The notes below the pieces were generated by a model that saw only the letters and a program-made list of their open reading frames with translations, searched no databases and was not told the DNA's origin. Made by a program: the position numbers and the translations under genes. Source: Fictibacillus sp. FJAT-27399 (GTDB taxonomy: Bacteria; Bacillota; Bacilli; Bacillales; Fictibacillaceae). From it: 64,000 nucleotides of DNA. Location of the stretch: the NCBI RefSeq assembly GCF_001510655.1, contig NZ_LMVC01000006.1, forward strand, positions 84,814 to 148,813, written 5' to 3'. Position 1 is the first letter of the stretch. Every line of letters begins with the position of its first letter. Shown here piece after piece: positions 23,728 through 33,211 of the stretch.

Positions 23728-23813
23728 AAAAAGCACCGGCGCTCTGAAGTGACCCCGAAAAGTTAGAGTTTTTACTCTAACTTTTGGGGTGCAGTATACT
23801 CCCGGTGCTTTTT
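23728..23813. terminator. terminator of lsrF with an inserted IS-end-like palindrome
   Basis: The outer hairpin arms AAAAAGCACCGG (23728-23739) and CCGGTGCTTTTT (23802-23813) form a bidirectional terminator. Its loop is enlarged by a second hairpin with 17-18-base arms (23752-23769 and 23774-23790), bounded by TG and CA and containing CCCCAAAAGTTAGAG, which looks like back-to-back terminal repeats of an IS3-type element. Confidence 0.8.
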
Positions 23814-23817
23814 CCGC

Positions 23818-24612
23818 TTATTTCACTTTCACATTTGCAGCATTCTCGTAAACTTCCAGCGCTTCTTTTACACTCGCATTCTTACGGACAATCTCATGGA
23901 TCGCCTGAATCATGGCGCCTGGATGCTCTGACTGCCAGATGTTTCTGCCCATATCAACGCCGGCTGCGCCTTCCTGCATGGCGTTATACGTCAGATTTAA
24001 TGCATCCTTCATGGTATCCAGCTTAGGTCCGCCAGCGATGACTACTGGAACGGGGCAAGTGCCCGTCACTTTTTCAAAGTTTTCGCAGTAATAGGTTTTA
24101 ATAATATCAGCGCCCATTTCTGCACCGATTCGAGAGGCTAGGGCCAGGAAGCGTGCTTCGCGCTTTTGCAGTTCCTTTGCAACAGCAGTAATCGCAAGGA
24201 CAGGTATGCCGTAGTCGTGAGCTTCGGTTACAACAGAGGCCAAGTTTGAAACGGTTTGAGTTTCATAGTCTGAGCCCACAAAGATCGAAACACCAACGCC
24301 TACGACATTATGGCGGATCGCTTCTTTCATCGGAGTGACAATATGTTCATTAGCCAAATCCTTGCCCACTACACTAGGGCCACCTGATACCCTCATTAAC
24401 ACTGGTTTTTCACAGTTTTCAGGTATGCAGGCAGAGAGGGCTCCTCTTGTCGCAAATAAGGAATCTGTATAGGAGAGCAGCTCTTTTACGGTTTCTCCCG
24501 GTTTCTCTAGCCCGTGAATAGGACCCAGGAAATAACCGTGATCAATGGCAAGCATGACTGCTTTTCCCTCAGGCAGTATTTGATTCATTCGGTTTTTTAA
24601 TCCCCAACTCAT
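23818..24612 (-). CDS. lsrF: LsrF, 3-hydroxy-5-phosphonooxypentane-2,4-dione thiolase
   Basis: A 264-residue class I aldolase-fold protein of the LsrF/FbaB/DeoC group. The N-terminus (MSWGLKNRMNQILPEGKAVMLAIDHGY) and the Schiff-base lysine (GADIIKTYYCENF, K172) match LsrF, which transfers an acetyl group from the isomerised phospho-autoinducer-2 to CoA. The ATG at 24612 follows AAGGAG and starts four bases after the cupin stop. It is the last gene of the minus-strand lsrR-lsrK-cupin-lsrF operon. Confidence 0.93.
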   Translation of the reverse strand: MSWGLKNRMNQILPEGKAVMLAIDHGYFLGPIHGLEKPGETVKELLSYTDSLFATRGALSACIPENCEKPVLMRVSGGPSVVGKDLANEHIVTPMKEAIRHNVVGVGVSIFVGSDYETQTVSNLASVVTEAHDYGIPVLAITAVAKELQKREARFLALASRIGAEMGADIIKTYYCENFEKVTGTCPVPVVIAGGPKLDTMKDALNLTYNAMQEGAAGVDMGRNIWQSEHPGAMIQAIHEIVRKNASVKEALEVYENAANVKVK

Positions 24613-24616
24613 ATGA

Positions 24617-24988
24617 TCACTCCTTCTCAAGATCTGGATTGTCTACAACAACAGAATCTTTTTCTTGTATATGCGGTGATTTAATAAATACAGCTTTAAA
24701 ATTTTGTTGAGATTGATTGATGAGATAGTGAGCTTCGTTTGGCCGGACTTGAAGCATGTCACCAGTTTTGGCAGGCACTCGCACACCATCAATATAGAAA
24801 TCTATGGAACCTTCTAGTACATAAAAAATTTCTTCGCATGTCGTATGATAGTGATTTGGGAAATCCTGGTCAGGCTTCAGCACGACGACACCAAGGTCTA
24901 CATTTGGACCTTTCGTTAAATATTTAGGGCCATGATCTCCGAAGCGGAATTCATTTTCTGCCTCATTCACTTTCAGCAAAACAGCCAC
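24617..24988 (-). CDS. cupin-domain protein in the LsrG position
   Basis: A 123-residue single-domain cupin with both motifs intact: motif 1 HYHTTCEEIFYVLEG (metal ligands H46, H48, E52) and motif 2 GDMLQVRPNEAHYLIN (H87). It lies between lsrK and lsrF, where the phospho-DPD isomerase LsrG (an ABM-fold protein) would be expected, and no LsrG is present. A plausible role is therefore isomerisation of phospho-DPD to the LsrF substrate by a non-homologous enzyme; this is inference from context. AAGGGG-type purines precede the ATG. Confidence 0.85.
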   Translation of the reverse strand: MAVLLKVNEAENEFRFGDHGPKYLTKGPNVDLGVVVLKPDQDFPNHYHTTCEEIFYVLEGSIDFYIDGVRVPAKTGDMLQVRPNEAHYLINQSQQNFKAVFIKSPHIQEKDSVVVDNPDLEKE

Positions 24989-25013
24989 CCCTTTTCCTCT
25001 GTATTTATGACGG

Positions 25014-26576
25014 TCAAACAGAACCAGGTGCTTTCCACATATGATGGGTCAGCCCTTGGTCAGAGAGTGCCAGATGCTCCTTGTATACGGCCTGCCAATT
25101 CTCAAAAATCTTCGCATAAAGGATATGATTTTCTTTATTTGGTTCATATGTGTTCTCCCATTGAACGATTTCAAGGGCAGCTTTTTCAATGGATGAGTAA
25201 ATGCCCGCTCCATAACCAGCGACGATCGCTGTTCCGAGGGCGGCAGCTTCCTTCACAAGCGGAACCTTCACCTTGACTCCGAGCACGTCAGAAAGGATCT
25301 GGCACCAAAGCTTGCCTTTAGAAGCTCCTCCGGCAAAAATGACTTCATCGGGATAGTAGCCGGTGTGCTCCTGTATCATTTTTAAGTTTCCCAAGGTCAC
25401 CAGGGCTGCATTTTCTTCAATCGCCCGGAACAACTCCTTTTTGCCGCAGCGCTCGGGATCGAGAGAAAGATTCGTAAAAGAAGGGGAGGCATGGCGCCAG
25501 GAAATAAAGTTCATCACATCTGAAAAAATAGGCATGATGCCATAAGAGCCCACAGGAACTTCAGCTGCCTGTTCTTCCAGCAATTCATAGGGGTCTCTTC
25601 CAAGCTCTCTTGCACGATTCTTTTCTTCTGTACAAAAGGCATCCCGAAACCAGCGCATAACGAGGCCAGGGAAGAAGACTATGGTTTCATACTGCCAAAG
25701 ATGGGACACAGCATGACAATTGATTCGTATGCGCTGTTTAGGATCGGGGACAGGGGCAGTGACGTTAACTTCTTGCTGCCAAAAGCTTCCTCCGGAAACA
25801 AGGGTCTGACCTTCCTTCACTACTCCAACACCTACGGAGGCGAGCTGAGCATCACCTCCACCTGAAAATACGGCTGTACCTTCAGCCAATCCGGTGAACT
25901 TTGCAGTTTCAGCTGCAACATGCCCAAGTAATGTTCCTGCTTCATGGACAGGTGGGAATAGGCTGCTCTTCATTCCGCATTCCTTGGTAATCTGCTCATC
26001 CCAAGTGCGTTCTTTTATATTAAAGATGCCGCTTGTGCAGCCATTGGAAGGGTCGGCTTGCAGTTTTCCGCAAAGCTTATAGAGGAGCCAATCATTAAGC
26101 ATCGTGATGGCCGCTGTCTCATTATAGATTTCAGGCTGATTTTTCTTGATCCATAAAAGACGAGGCAATGCTCCCAGCGCAAAGGTTTGGCCGGAAAGGC
26201 TGTACAGGTCTTCTTCAATAAGTGGGCGAAGCTGTTTTAAATCTGTCACTTCTTCTGAAGCACGTGAGTCCACGTTGGAGCATGCCCAAATTTCCTGGCC
26301 GTCTTTGTTGTAAAGAACAAAACCTTCCCGCATGCTTGTTGCACTGATTCCTTTTATACATTGAGGTGTGATTTCGGCTTGCTGCACGGCATCTTTTATG
26401 CATTCCACAGCTATTCTCCAGTTCTCTTTTACATCAAAATTCATAGAGCCGGGAAAGCGCGGATCTGCCGGATGATCCCATTCCTGCTGTGACAATGACA
26501 GTTGATTGCCTTTCGTATCGAATAAAACCGCACGAATACTACCCGTTCCTGCATCAAGTGCTAGGATGGCATCCAT
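25014..26576 (-). CDS. lsrK: autoinducer-2 kinase LsrK
   Basis: A 520-residue FGGY-family kinase. The N-terminal ILALDAGTGSIRAVLFD and GSMNFDVKENWRIA, followed by SATSMREGFVLYN and WACSNVDSRA, closely follow LsrK. It phosphorylates AI-2 in the cytoplasm, trapping it and generating the inducer that relieves LsrR. It overlaps the lsrR end by 16 bases. Length is normal for LsrK (about 520-530). Regulation is expected through LsrR. Confidence 0.95.
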   Translation of the reverse strand: MDAILALDAGTGSIRAVLFDTKGNQLSLSQQEWDHPADPRFPGSMNFDVKENWRIAVECIKDAVQQAEITPQCIKGISATSMREGFVLYNKDGQEIWACSNVDSRASEEVTDLKQLRPLIEEDLYSLSGQTFALGALPRLLWIKKNQPEIYNETAAITMLNDWLLYKLCGKLQADPSNGCTSGIFNIKERTWDEQITKECGMKSSLFPPVHEAGTLLGHVAAETAKFTGLAEGTAVFSGGGDAQLASVGVGVVKEGQTLVSGGSFWQQEVNVTAPVPDPKQRIRINCHAVSHLWQYETIVFFPGLVMRWFRDAFCTEEKNRARELGRDPYELLEEQAAEVPVGSYGIMPIFSDVMNFISWRHASPSFTNLSLDPERCGKKELFRAIEENAALVTLGNLKMIQEHTGYYPDEVIFAGGASKGKLWCQILSDVLGVKVKVPLVKEAAALGTAIVAGYGAGIYSSIEKAALEIVQWENTYEPNKENHILYAKIFENWQAVYKEHLALSDQGLTHHMWKAPGSV

Positions 26577-27562
26577 TCTTTTTTTGTCGCCTCCTTCTGC
26601 ATTAATTGAATAGCACTTTCTTCATCCGTGATTAAAGTTTGAACATATCCGCCTTTCAATGCCCCGTAAATGGCATCGATTTTCGTTTGTCCTCCTGCTA
26701 CTCCGACCACACTTTTCATTCCTTTTAGTTTAGAGATGGGTATTCCAATTCTGCGTTCATGGTGAGGGAGAGTGAGGAGTTCTCCGGCAGCATTGTAAAA
26801 TAGGCCGAGGATATCGCCGACTCCATTCTGTTTCTTGATTGTCGTCATTTCTTTTAAGGTTATTTTTTCTTCTTTAATAATGGTGGCATCTGATGACAAT
26901 CCGCCTATTCCGACGAGCATGACAGAAGAAACACCTGCAAGCTCGAGGATATCGCTCACAGCAGGCTCGGAAAGAATGCTTGAGGCCATTTGTTGAGAGG
27001 AGGCAAGAAATGGTGCCGGGATAATATGAAACCGGCCCTGAAATTTGCTAAGCCCGCCATCAAGAGAATAATTTTTCTTTTGAAAATAATAGTTTACTCC
27101 GCCAGTCAGCGTAACAATGGATACATTGGCTGCCGGGTCAAGTGACAGGTGCTGCAGTGTACGGGTAACGGCTTCACCCCAGCCAATCCCGAGAAGCTGT
27201 TCGGAAGTCAAGGTGCTTTCAAGGTATTGTGCTGCCGCTTTTGCTAAGGAGTCTGACAGGTTGGAAGCAGGAGTTGGAATAATGAAGGCATCGGAGAGAC
27301 CAAATGTTTCTATAACATCTCTTTCGGTGCTCAAACAGTTGATTCCGTTCCCTCGAATGTTAAATTGAACAATTCCGTCAGAACGGGCTTTTTCCAGCAT
27401 ACGGACGATCTTGTTTCGGGAAAGATCCAGCAGTTCGGCAATTTCATTTTGTGTCAGGTTGTTTTTATAGTAGTGCCAGGCTACTTTTACGATTAAATTC
27501 TCCTCATAAGTGGACCTTTTCATGAGTTTCATCCTTTCCACATATGACCGTTGCTTCAACAT
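26561..27562 (-). CDS. lsrR: LsrR-type repressor (SorC/DeoR sugar-binding family)
   Basis: A 333-residue SorC-family regulator: an N-terminal helix-turn-helix (YYKNNLTQNEIAELLDLSRNKIVRMLEKARSDGIV) and a large phosphosugar-binding domain (GIGWGEAVTRTL, VGVAGGQTKIDAI). In the lsr system it represses both divergent operons until phospho-AI-2 binds. The ATG at 27562 was chosen because GGAGG lies five bases upstream. It is the first gene of the minus-strand operon, divergent from lsrA. Confidence 0.92.
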   Translation of the reverse strand: MLKQRSYVERMKLMKRSTYEENLIVKVAWHYYKNNLTQNEIAELLDLSRNKIVRMLEKARSDGIVQFNIRGNGINCLSTERDVIETFGLSDAFIIPTPASNLSDSLAKAAAQYLESTLTSEQLLGIGWGEAVTRTLQHLSLDPAANVSIVTLTGGVNYYFQKKNYSLDGGLSKFQGRFHIIPAPFLASSQQMASSILSEPAVSDILELAGVSSVMLVGIGGLSSDATIIKEEKITLKEMTTIKKQNGVGDILGLFYNAAGELLTLPHHERRIGIPISKLKGMKSVVGVAGGQTKIDAIYGALKGGYVQTLITDEESAIQLMQKEATKKEWMPS

Positions 27563-27718
27563 ATGTTCCTCCAAAAATGATTATGCCCGCTATTCAACGT
27601 GTGAAAATGGGTTCTAAGGAATCATTTGCTAAGATAAAATGCTACAAATACCACTTATTCTTTCCCAACAAAAATTAGCGGCAATAAAAATTGTTTGATT
27701 GAAAGGCAGGTGAATCCA

Positions 27719-29227
27719 ATGGGTGAAGAATCCCTGTTACAAATGTCTGAGATCAAAAAGCAATTTTCTGAGAATCTGGTTTTGAAAGGCGTGGACATGA
27801 GTGTATTATCCGGCCACATTCATGCTTTGATTGGTGGAAATGGAGCAGGAAAGTCTACTCTAATGAAAATCATAACCGGGCTGTATCAAGCAGATTCCGG
27901 GCAATTGCTGATGAAAGGGGAGCAGGTCCATTTCAACTCTCCGGCAGAAGCACATAAGAAAGGCATTTATCTCGTTCCGCAAGAACCTTTAATCTTTCCG
28001 AATATGTCAGTGGAGGAAAACATTTCGATTGGCCTCAAACAGCCGAAAAAGAACGTTAAACAAAAGATTAGGGAACTTAATACTAGACTTGGCTGGAATT
28101 TGGATCTTTCTCGATTGGCATCGACGCTCTCCATTGCCGAGCAGCAGCTGGTTGAATTGCTGAGAGGCCTTATGCGTGATGCTGAGCTGCTGATTCTGGA
28201 TGAGCCGACCTCCACACTAACCCACCATGAAATATCAAGCCTGTTCAGAATTGTTAAACAGCTGGCAAGCAGCGGAAAGGGAATTGTATATATTACTCAC
28301 CGCTTTTCGGAAATCTTCGAGCTTGCCCATCATATATCCGTTTTGCGTGACGGAGTGATCAGTGCTTCAGGCCCTGTTTCTCAGTTTTCCTATGAAAAGC
28401 TGGTTCAGAACCTTATGCCTGAAGGAAAAACATTTGATTCAAAAGCTTCAGTCAGTCCTTGTAGACAGGAAGGAAAGGCAGAGGACAAAACTCCAATTTT
28501 GTCTGTAAAAAATCTATTTGGCAAGCGGTTTCGTTCTGTGTCGTTCACTGTTTGCAAGGGTGAAGTGGTAGGAATAGCAGGAATCGTTGGGGCAGGGAGA
28601 ACTGAACTAGCTGAAGCGATTTTTGGCATATCACAGTGCGCTTCAGGAGAAGTTTGTCTTGAAGGCGAAGATATTTCAACTTTATCTGTCAGAAAGCGGA
28701 TCGACAGAGGCCTCGTTTATATACCGGAGGATCGATATGCACACGGTATATTTTCAATTGCATCGTTAAAAGGAAATTTAACCTCAGCCATACTTCATAA
28801 GGGAAAAGGATGGATCATTCCATTTAAGCAAGAACAAAAGATAGCGGAACAGTACATCAGCCAGCTTAATGTGAAGGCGTTAAATTGCCGCCAGTCTGCC
28901 GAGTCCTTATCAGGAGGAAATCAGCAGAAAATTGTATTAGGAAAGTATCTGGCTGCCAAGCCAAAGGTAATCTTGTTTGATGAGCCTACTAGAGGAATAG
29001 ATGCGAGTGCACGGCTGGATATCTATGAATTGATTTCAGAGCTGAAGAAAGAGGGAATCAGTATCGTTCTCATTTCATCGGATCCAGAAGAAATTATGGC
29101 GTTGAGTGACCATGTTTGGGTGATGCACGAAGGAAAGCTGGTCAAAAAACTGGAGGACGATGCCATTACACTGGATCAGATTACGAGTGCTTCCTTTGGT
29201 GTGGAAGAGGAGGTAACTGCTCCATGA
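27719..29227 (+). CDS. lsrA: autoinducer-2 ABC transporter ATP-binding protein LsrA
   Basis: A 502-residue tandem ATPase of the sugar ABC (RbsA-like) class. First half: Walker A GGNGAGKST (about 39-47), degenerate signature LSIAEQQLVELL, Walker B LLILDEPTSTL. Second half: degenerate Walker A GIVGAGRTELAEAIFG, signature LSGGNQQKIVLGKYL, Walker B VILFDEPTRGID. It energises AI-2 import with LsrC and LsrD. The ATG at 27719 has AGGTG upstream; an earlier in-frame TTG at 27695 is less likely. Confidence 0.94.
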   Translation: MGEESLLQMSEIKKQFSENLVLKGVDMSVLSGHIHALIGGNGAGKSTLMKIITGLYQADSGQLLMKGEQVHFNSPAEAHKKGIYLVPQEPLIFPNMSVEENISIGLKQPKKNVKQKIRELNTRLGWNLDLSRLASTLSIAEQQLVELLRGLMRDAELLILDEPTSTLTHHEISSLFRIVKQLASSGKGIVYITHRFSEIFELAHHISVLRDGVISASGPVSQFSYEKLVQNLMPEGKTFDSKASVSPCRQEGKAEDKTPILSVKNLFGKRFRSVSFTVCKGEVVGIAGIVGAGRTELAEAIFGISQCASGEVCLEGEDISTLSVRKRIDRGLVYIPEDRYAHGIFSIASLKGNLTSAILHKGKGWIIPFKQEQKIAEQYISQLNVKALNCRQSAESLSGGNQQKIVLGKYLAAKPKVILFDEPTRGIDASARLDIYELISELKKEGISIVLISSDPEEIMALSDHVWVMHEGKLVKKLEDDAITLDQITSASFGVEEEVTAP

Positions 29228-30264
29228 AACTCCTATTGAGATTGATGCAAATCCGAGAGGCATCTATCTTATTGTTCATTCTTTTATTTGTAGGCTGTAT
29301 AGGTCTTGTAAACCCTGCATTTACAAGTGGGGATTCCCTCGGTTTGATTTTGAAGTCCAGTATGATTCTTCTCGTTTTGGCAGTCGGCCAATCGTTTGTC
29401 TTAATAACCGCAAATATTGACGTATCAGTGGGTTCTACTATGGGACTTTCTGCAGCGGTCTGCGGGATGATGCTTACTCATGGGGTGTCAGGATCTCTTT
29501 CAGCCGCCGCTGCTTTGCTTATCGGTTCATGTATTGGGGCTGCCAATGGTTTAGGCGTTTCGTTCTTTCGTATCCCGTCAATCATCATGACATTAGGGAC
29601 TCTGGGAATTGTAAGAGGATATATGCTGTTTTATACAGAGGGTAAATGGATTGAGGATATTCCATTCTATTTTAAAAAACTGTCTTCAGCAGAATTTCTC
29701 GGGATTCAACTTCCGGTTTGTATTGGAATCATAGCCGCTGTAGTGGCCTATCTCTTTCTTACCAGATCCTCAGGGGGCCGATACTTTTATGCGGTAGGGG
29801 ATAATGAGGCAGGAGCAAGGCTAATCGGTCTTCCTGTTAGATCCATTACAGTGCTGGCGTTTACTTTCTCCGGTTTATCGGCATCGATTGCCGCCTGCCT
29901 GTTTGTCATGAACATCGGTTTTGTGCCGAATCAAACCGGTACAGGAATTGAATTGCAGGTCATTGCGGCAGCCGTCCTTGGAGGTGTAAGTCTTTCAGGA
30001 GGCAAGGGTTCTTTGTTTGGTGCAGCTCTGGGAGCCATCTTTCTTGAGGTGATCAATAATTCTTTGGTCTTTCTGAAGGTTCCTGCCTACTGGAACAACG
30101 CCATATCCGGATTTCTTCTGCTTTTGATCGTAACAGGAGACAGCAGGTTTCAGCTCTGGCTGCAAAGCAATGGGAAAAAGAAACAGCAAGAACAGGAAAA
30201 TATGAGCCGTTCTAAACTACCGAAGTCAGGAGAGGGCGGATATGAAGATAAAGTGGTTCTATAG
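29224..30264 (+). CDS. lsrC: autoinducer-2 ABC transporter permease LsrC
   Basis: A 346-residue RbsC-type permease with eight to ten hydrophobic segments, including the SVGSTMGLSAAV loop, the FFRIPSIIMTLGTLGIVRG stretch and the C-terminal AAVLGGVSLSGGKGSLFGAALGAIFLEVINN signature. It forms the transmembrane channel with LsrD. The ATG overlaps the lsrA stop (ATGA) with GAGGAGGT upstream, so it is translationally coupled. An upstream in-frame start inside lsrA was rejected. Confidence 0.94.
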   Translation: MKLLLRLMQIREASILLFILLFVGCIGLVNPAFTSGDSLGLILKSSMILLVLAVGQSFVLITANIDVSVGSTMGLSAAVCGMMLTHGVSGSLSAAAALLIGSCIGAANGLGVSFFRIPSIIMTLGTLGIVRGYMLFYTEGKWIEDIPFYFKKLSSAEFLGIQLPVCIGIIAAVVAYLFLTRSSGGRYFYAVGDNEAGARLIGLPVRSITVLAFTFSGLSASIAACLFVMNIGFVPNQTGTGIELQVIAAAVLGGVSLSGGKGSLFGAALGAIFLEVINNSLVFLKVPAYWNNAISGFLLLLIVTGDSRFQLWLQSNGKKKQQEQENMSRSKLPKSGEGGYEDKVVL

Positions 30265-31258
30265 ATGGGAGTTCTTCCTCTTGCTTATATTCATTGTGGA
30301 AATCGGCATTTTCGGATGGCTTAGCCCAGGTTTTCTCAATGTGAACAATCTGTTGTTCAGTATGAATGATTTCATGTTTATCAGCATTGCAGCCATTCCA
30401 ATGACACTCGTCATTATTTCAGGGGGAATTGATGTTTCGATCGGTTCTATCATGGGTCTTTGCTCTATTATTCTGGGAGTCTCCTGGTCTCACGGAGTGA
30501 ATGTGTGGCTGGCGGTATTGATTGCAATCTCCTGCGGATTGGCTGCAGGTCTTCTTAATGGACTGATCATTCTATATAGCAGAGTAGAGCCGCTCGTGGT
30601 GACATTAGGCAGTATGTTTCTTTTTTCTGGATTAGCGCTTGTTATTTCCGGCGGATCAAAGGCATCAGGGTATGAGGGTATCAGTGGTTTTCCAGATGCC
30701 TTCGTACAGCTTGGCAATGGGAGTTTCATAGGTATTCCCAATCCGCTCTGGTTCTTGATCGGTATGACAGCTGTCTTTTGTACATTGCTCCATTTTACGA
30801 AATACGGAAGAAGTGTGTATCTTGTCGGCATTAACAGCAAGGCTGCATTCTATAGCGGTTTGCGAATCAAGTGGATATCGCTAAGCACGTATATCTTATC
30901 TGGATTGGGAGGTGGTTTAGGCGGCGTACTGCTAACATCTTACTTCAGTTCAGCTCGAGCAGATTTAGGTTCTGAAGCTGTATTGCCTGTCATTACTGCA
31001 GTGGTTCTGGGTGGAACGAGCATCATCGGCGGCAAAGGGTCGATTGCAGGTACCGTGATTGCCAGTATTGTTATCGGCTTTATGCAATATGGCCTTCAAA
31101 TGATCGGTCTGACGAGTGAACAGGCGAGTATTGTAATTGGGGCTATGCTGATTATTTCAGTCATGGCAAGGCAAAGTTCCTATCAGAAAGTCAATCAATG
31201 GTTCAGGCAAAGTAAAACAAATTCTTCTGATCTTACGTACAAGGGGGAAATGAGATGA
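30242..31258 (+). CDS. lsrD: autoinducer-2 ABC transporter permease LsrD
   Basis: A 338-residue RbsC-type permease. The N-terminal region ([52 protein letters not shown]) matches LsrD well. It overlaps lsrC by 23 bases and lsrB by four, indicating tight operon structure. With LsrC it forms the heterodimeric membrane channel for AI-2. Confidence 0.94.
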   Translation: MKIKWFYRWEFFLLLIFIVEIGIFGWLSPGFLNVNNLLFSMNDFMFISIAAIPMTLVIISGGIDVSIGSIMGLCSIILGVSWSHGVNVWLAVLIAISCGLAAGLLNGLIILYSRVEPLVVTLGSMFLFSGLALVISGGSKASGYEGISGFPDAFVQLGNGSFIGIPNPLWFLIGMTAVFCTLLHFTKYGRSVYLVGINSKAAFYSGLRIKWISLSTYILSGLGGGLGGVLLTSYFSSARADLGSEAVLPVITAVVLGGTSIIGGKGSIAGTVIASIVIGFMQYGLQMIGLTSEQASIVIGAMLIISVMARQSSYQKVNQWFRQSKTNSSDLTYKGEMR

Positions 31259-32310
31259 AAAGAAGAAGTGCCTTATCTTTGTTCCTTATTTTTGCATTAA
31301 TGATTTCATTGATGGCTGCCTGCAGCAGCGGTGACAGTAAACCGAAGGCCAAAGAGGCAAAGGATGTTAAGCTGGCGTTCATCCCGAAGCTGACAGGTGT
31401 AGGGTTCTTCACGTCTGGTGGTGAAGGGGCCAAGGAAATGGCTGACAAACTTGGCGTCAAACTGAAATACGACGGACCTTCAGAAGCTACTGTTTCCGGG
31501 CAAGTAAAATACATTAACAGTTTTGTGAACCAGGGTTATGATGCGATCATGGTGTCTTCAACCTCAGTTGACGGCCTCTCTCAAACATTAAAGCGTGCAA
31601 AGCAAAAAGGAGTGAAGGTACTGACTTGGGATTCAGATGTAAATCCAAAGGACCGATCGTTCTATATCAATCAGGGAACACCGCAGCAGCTTGGCCAGCT
31701 TCTCATCGATATGACGGCTTCTCAGATTGGCGATAAAGGGAAAGTAGCTTTCTTCTATTCCAGTCCTACGGTTACTGATCAAAATCAATGGGTAAAGGAA
31801 GCGAAAGCCATTATCGCAAAAAAATATCCAGGATGGGAGATAGTCACAACTCAATACGGTGAAAATAACGCGCAGAAATCATTATCCGTGGGTGAGGGAA
31901 TCTTGAAAACCTATCCTGATGTGGATGCGGTCATCTGTCCGGATGCTACTGCTCTGCCGGCCATGGCACAAGCCGCTGAAAACCTCAAAAAAGCCGGAAA
32001 GGTAACTGTCACTGGATTTTCAACACCAAATGTCATGCGTGATTTTGTTAAACGCGGTACCGTAAAACAATTCGGCTTATGGGATGTTAAACAGCAGGGA
32101 GCACTCGCTACCTACGTTTCCTACCTGATGACGGTCAAAGGCAAGACTCTCAAAGTAGGAGACTCGTTTGAAGTGCCGGGTATAGGAAAAGTAAAAATTG
32201 AGCCAAATACCATTCAGGGCTATGATTATCAATCCAAAGACAGTGGCATTATCTTGCTCCCTGAACGCGTCATATTCACGAAAGATAATATTGATAAGTA
32301 CAAATTTTAA
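31255..32310 (+). CDS. lsrB: autoinducer-2-binding lipoprotein LsrB
   Basis: A 351-residue lipoprotein receptor with lipobox MAAC at residues 19-22. The residues used by LsrB to bind AI-2 appear conserved: Lys in [12 protein letters not shown], Asp in TWDSDVNP, Asp-Gln in VTDQNQW, and Pro and Ala in CPDATALP. This supports true AI-2 binding rather than a ribose-type ligand. It is the last gene of lsrACDB and is followed by array A4 and a terminator. Confidence 0.95.
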   Translation: MKRRSALSLFLIFALMISLMAACSSGDSKPKAKEAKDVKLAFIPKLTGVGFFTSGGEGAKEMADKLGVKLKYDGPSEATVSGQVKYINSFVNQGYDAIMVSSTSVDGLSQTLKRAKQKGVKVLTWDSDVNPKDRSFYINQGTPQQLGQLLIDMTASQIGDKGKVAFFYSSPTVTDQNQWVKEAKAIIAKKYPGWEIVTTQYGENNAQKSLSVGEGILKTYPDVDAVICPDATALPAMAQAAENLKKAGKVTVTGFSTPNVMRDFVKRGTVKQFGLWDVKQQGALATYVSYLMTVKGKTLKVGDSFEVPGIGKVKIEPNTIQGYDYQSKDSGIILLPERVIFTKDNIDKYKF

Positions 32311-32349
32311 TTCTGCAGTTAGGATTTGGAGGGAGTGTGGCAAAATTAC

Positions 32350-32470
32350 CGTTTACCCTCCAAACAAGTGATTTACCCGCCGAATCGGAGGTAATACTCG
32401 CCAAAATAAAAAAATACCCGCTAAAACAGGACATTTACCCGCCAAAACTGGGTTATGGTAAACCAGCGAC
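32350..32470 (+). repeat. 21-bp-period intergenic array A4 (TTTACCCGCC units)
   Basis: Five units with the TAC core at 32354, 32374, 32395, 32415 and 32436 (steps 20, 21, 20, 21). Spacers run in the same order as in A3 (AAGTGA, then A-rich, then AGGACA) and it ends ATGGTAAACCAGCG. It lies between convergent lsrB and a DUF5316-like gene next to a terminator. Confidence 0.92.
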
Positions 32471-32490
32471 CCACTAATTCAGCCAAATAA

Positions 32491-32525
32491 AAGAAGAGAC
32501 TCGAATCTGAGTCTCTTCCTTTTTA
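32491..32525. terminator. bidirectional terminator
   Basis: AAGAAGAGACTC and GAGTCTCTTCCTT arms around GAATCT. Confidence 0.88.
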
Positions 32526-32825
32526 TTAAAGGTAATTCTGTACTACGTAATAGCTGACTGCAACGATCAGGTTTGGCAAAGCGAACAATAGTAAGAGGGT
32601 GGAATAGCGTATTCTGTCTTGGCGATTCTCTTTGGTCTCACTGAAGTAATTTGCCCGGAACCGGTCACCGTCAATAAAAGCCCCAGTGAAAAGACCCGCA
32701 GCTAATAGCGAAACCAGGCCAATGCTGCCAGACACATTGAGCAGCAAGCTCCAGTCATTCAAAATAAATGCACTTAATAAAACAGCAGCACCGACAATCA
32801 ACCCCGCAATAAAAAACCTTTTCAT
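32526..32825 (-). CDS. small membrane protein, DUF5316-like
   Basis: A 99-residue protein with three hydrophobic segments (residues 4-22, 26-47 and 73-95) and a polar loop (DGDRFRANYFSETKENRQDR). This organisation resembles DUF5316 proteins of Bacillus, which have no known role. The ATG at 32825 has AGGAGG eight bases upstream; a longer start at 32861 is rejected. It is monocistronic. Confidence 0.72.
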   Translation of the reverse strand: MKRFFIAGLIVGAAVLLSAFILNDWSLLLNVSGSIGLVSLLAAGLFTGAFIDGDRFRANYFSETKENRQDRIRYSTLLLLFALPNLIVAVSYYVVQNYL

Positions 32826-33001
32826 AAAATCAGCCTCCTGTGTCTTGGATATACTGATCACATCTTTAAATTTCCATTACTACAATAATACCATTTATAT
32901 CCAGCCTGTAAATGTAGTATATTCACTAAAAATTTCATTGTAAACAGCAGGCTGGCATTTTATAATAAGAACAAATGTTCGTTATATTGGGGGTGGTAAA
33001 A

Positions 33002-33211
33002 TTGGATGAGCAAATTCGGTATCATTTTATGTATAAGGAAAGAATGGCCGTTACCAATGAGATTATCATTCAGTTTATGGATTTTCAGGGTAAGCGTTTA
33101 GTAAGGGCGACAGCTCAGGATCTGAACAGCAGCAACAACCAAAAGTTAAAAGAAGATGCCAGAAAGCAGTGGGACCGGATAAAAAGGGCGGAGACCATGG
33201 AGCAGAAATAG
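33002..33211 (+). CDS. short conserved-looking hypothetical protein
   Basis: A 69-residue soluble protein with a TTG start six bases after GGGGGTGG. It contains MAVTNEIIIQFMDFQGKRLVRATAQDLNS-like strands (shown in part here: EIIIQFMDF and GKRLVRATAQDL) followed by a charged helix (KLKEDARKQWDRIKRAE). I do not recognise the family. An in-frame ATG at 32975 lacks a ribosome binding site. The function is unknown. Confidence 0.6.
   Translation: MDEQIRYHFMYKERMAVTNEIIIQFMDFQGKRLVRATAQDLNSSNNQKLKEDARKQWDRIKRAETMEQK

Noticed and set aside
27575-27718. LsrR operator in the lsrR-lsrA intergenic region
   Set aside because: No convincing palindrome or TGAACA/TGTTCA pair could be found by eye, so it is not listed although one is expected.
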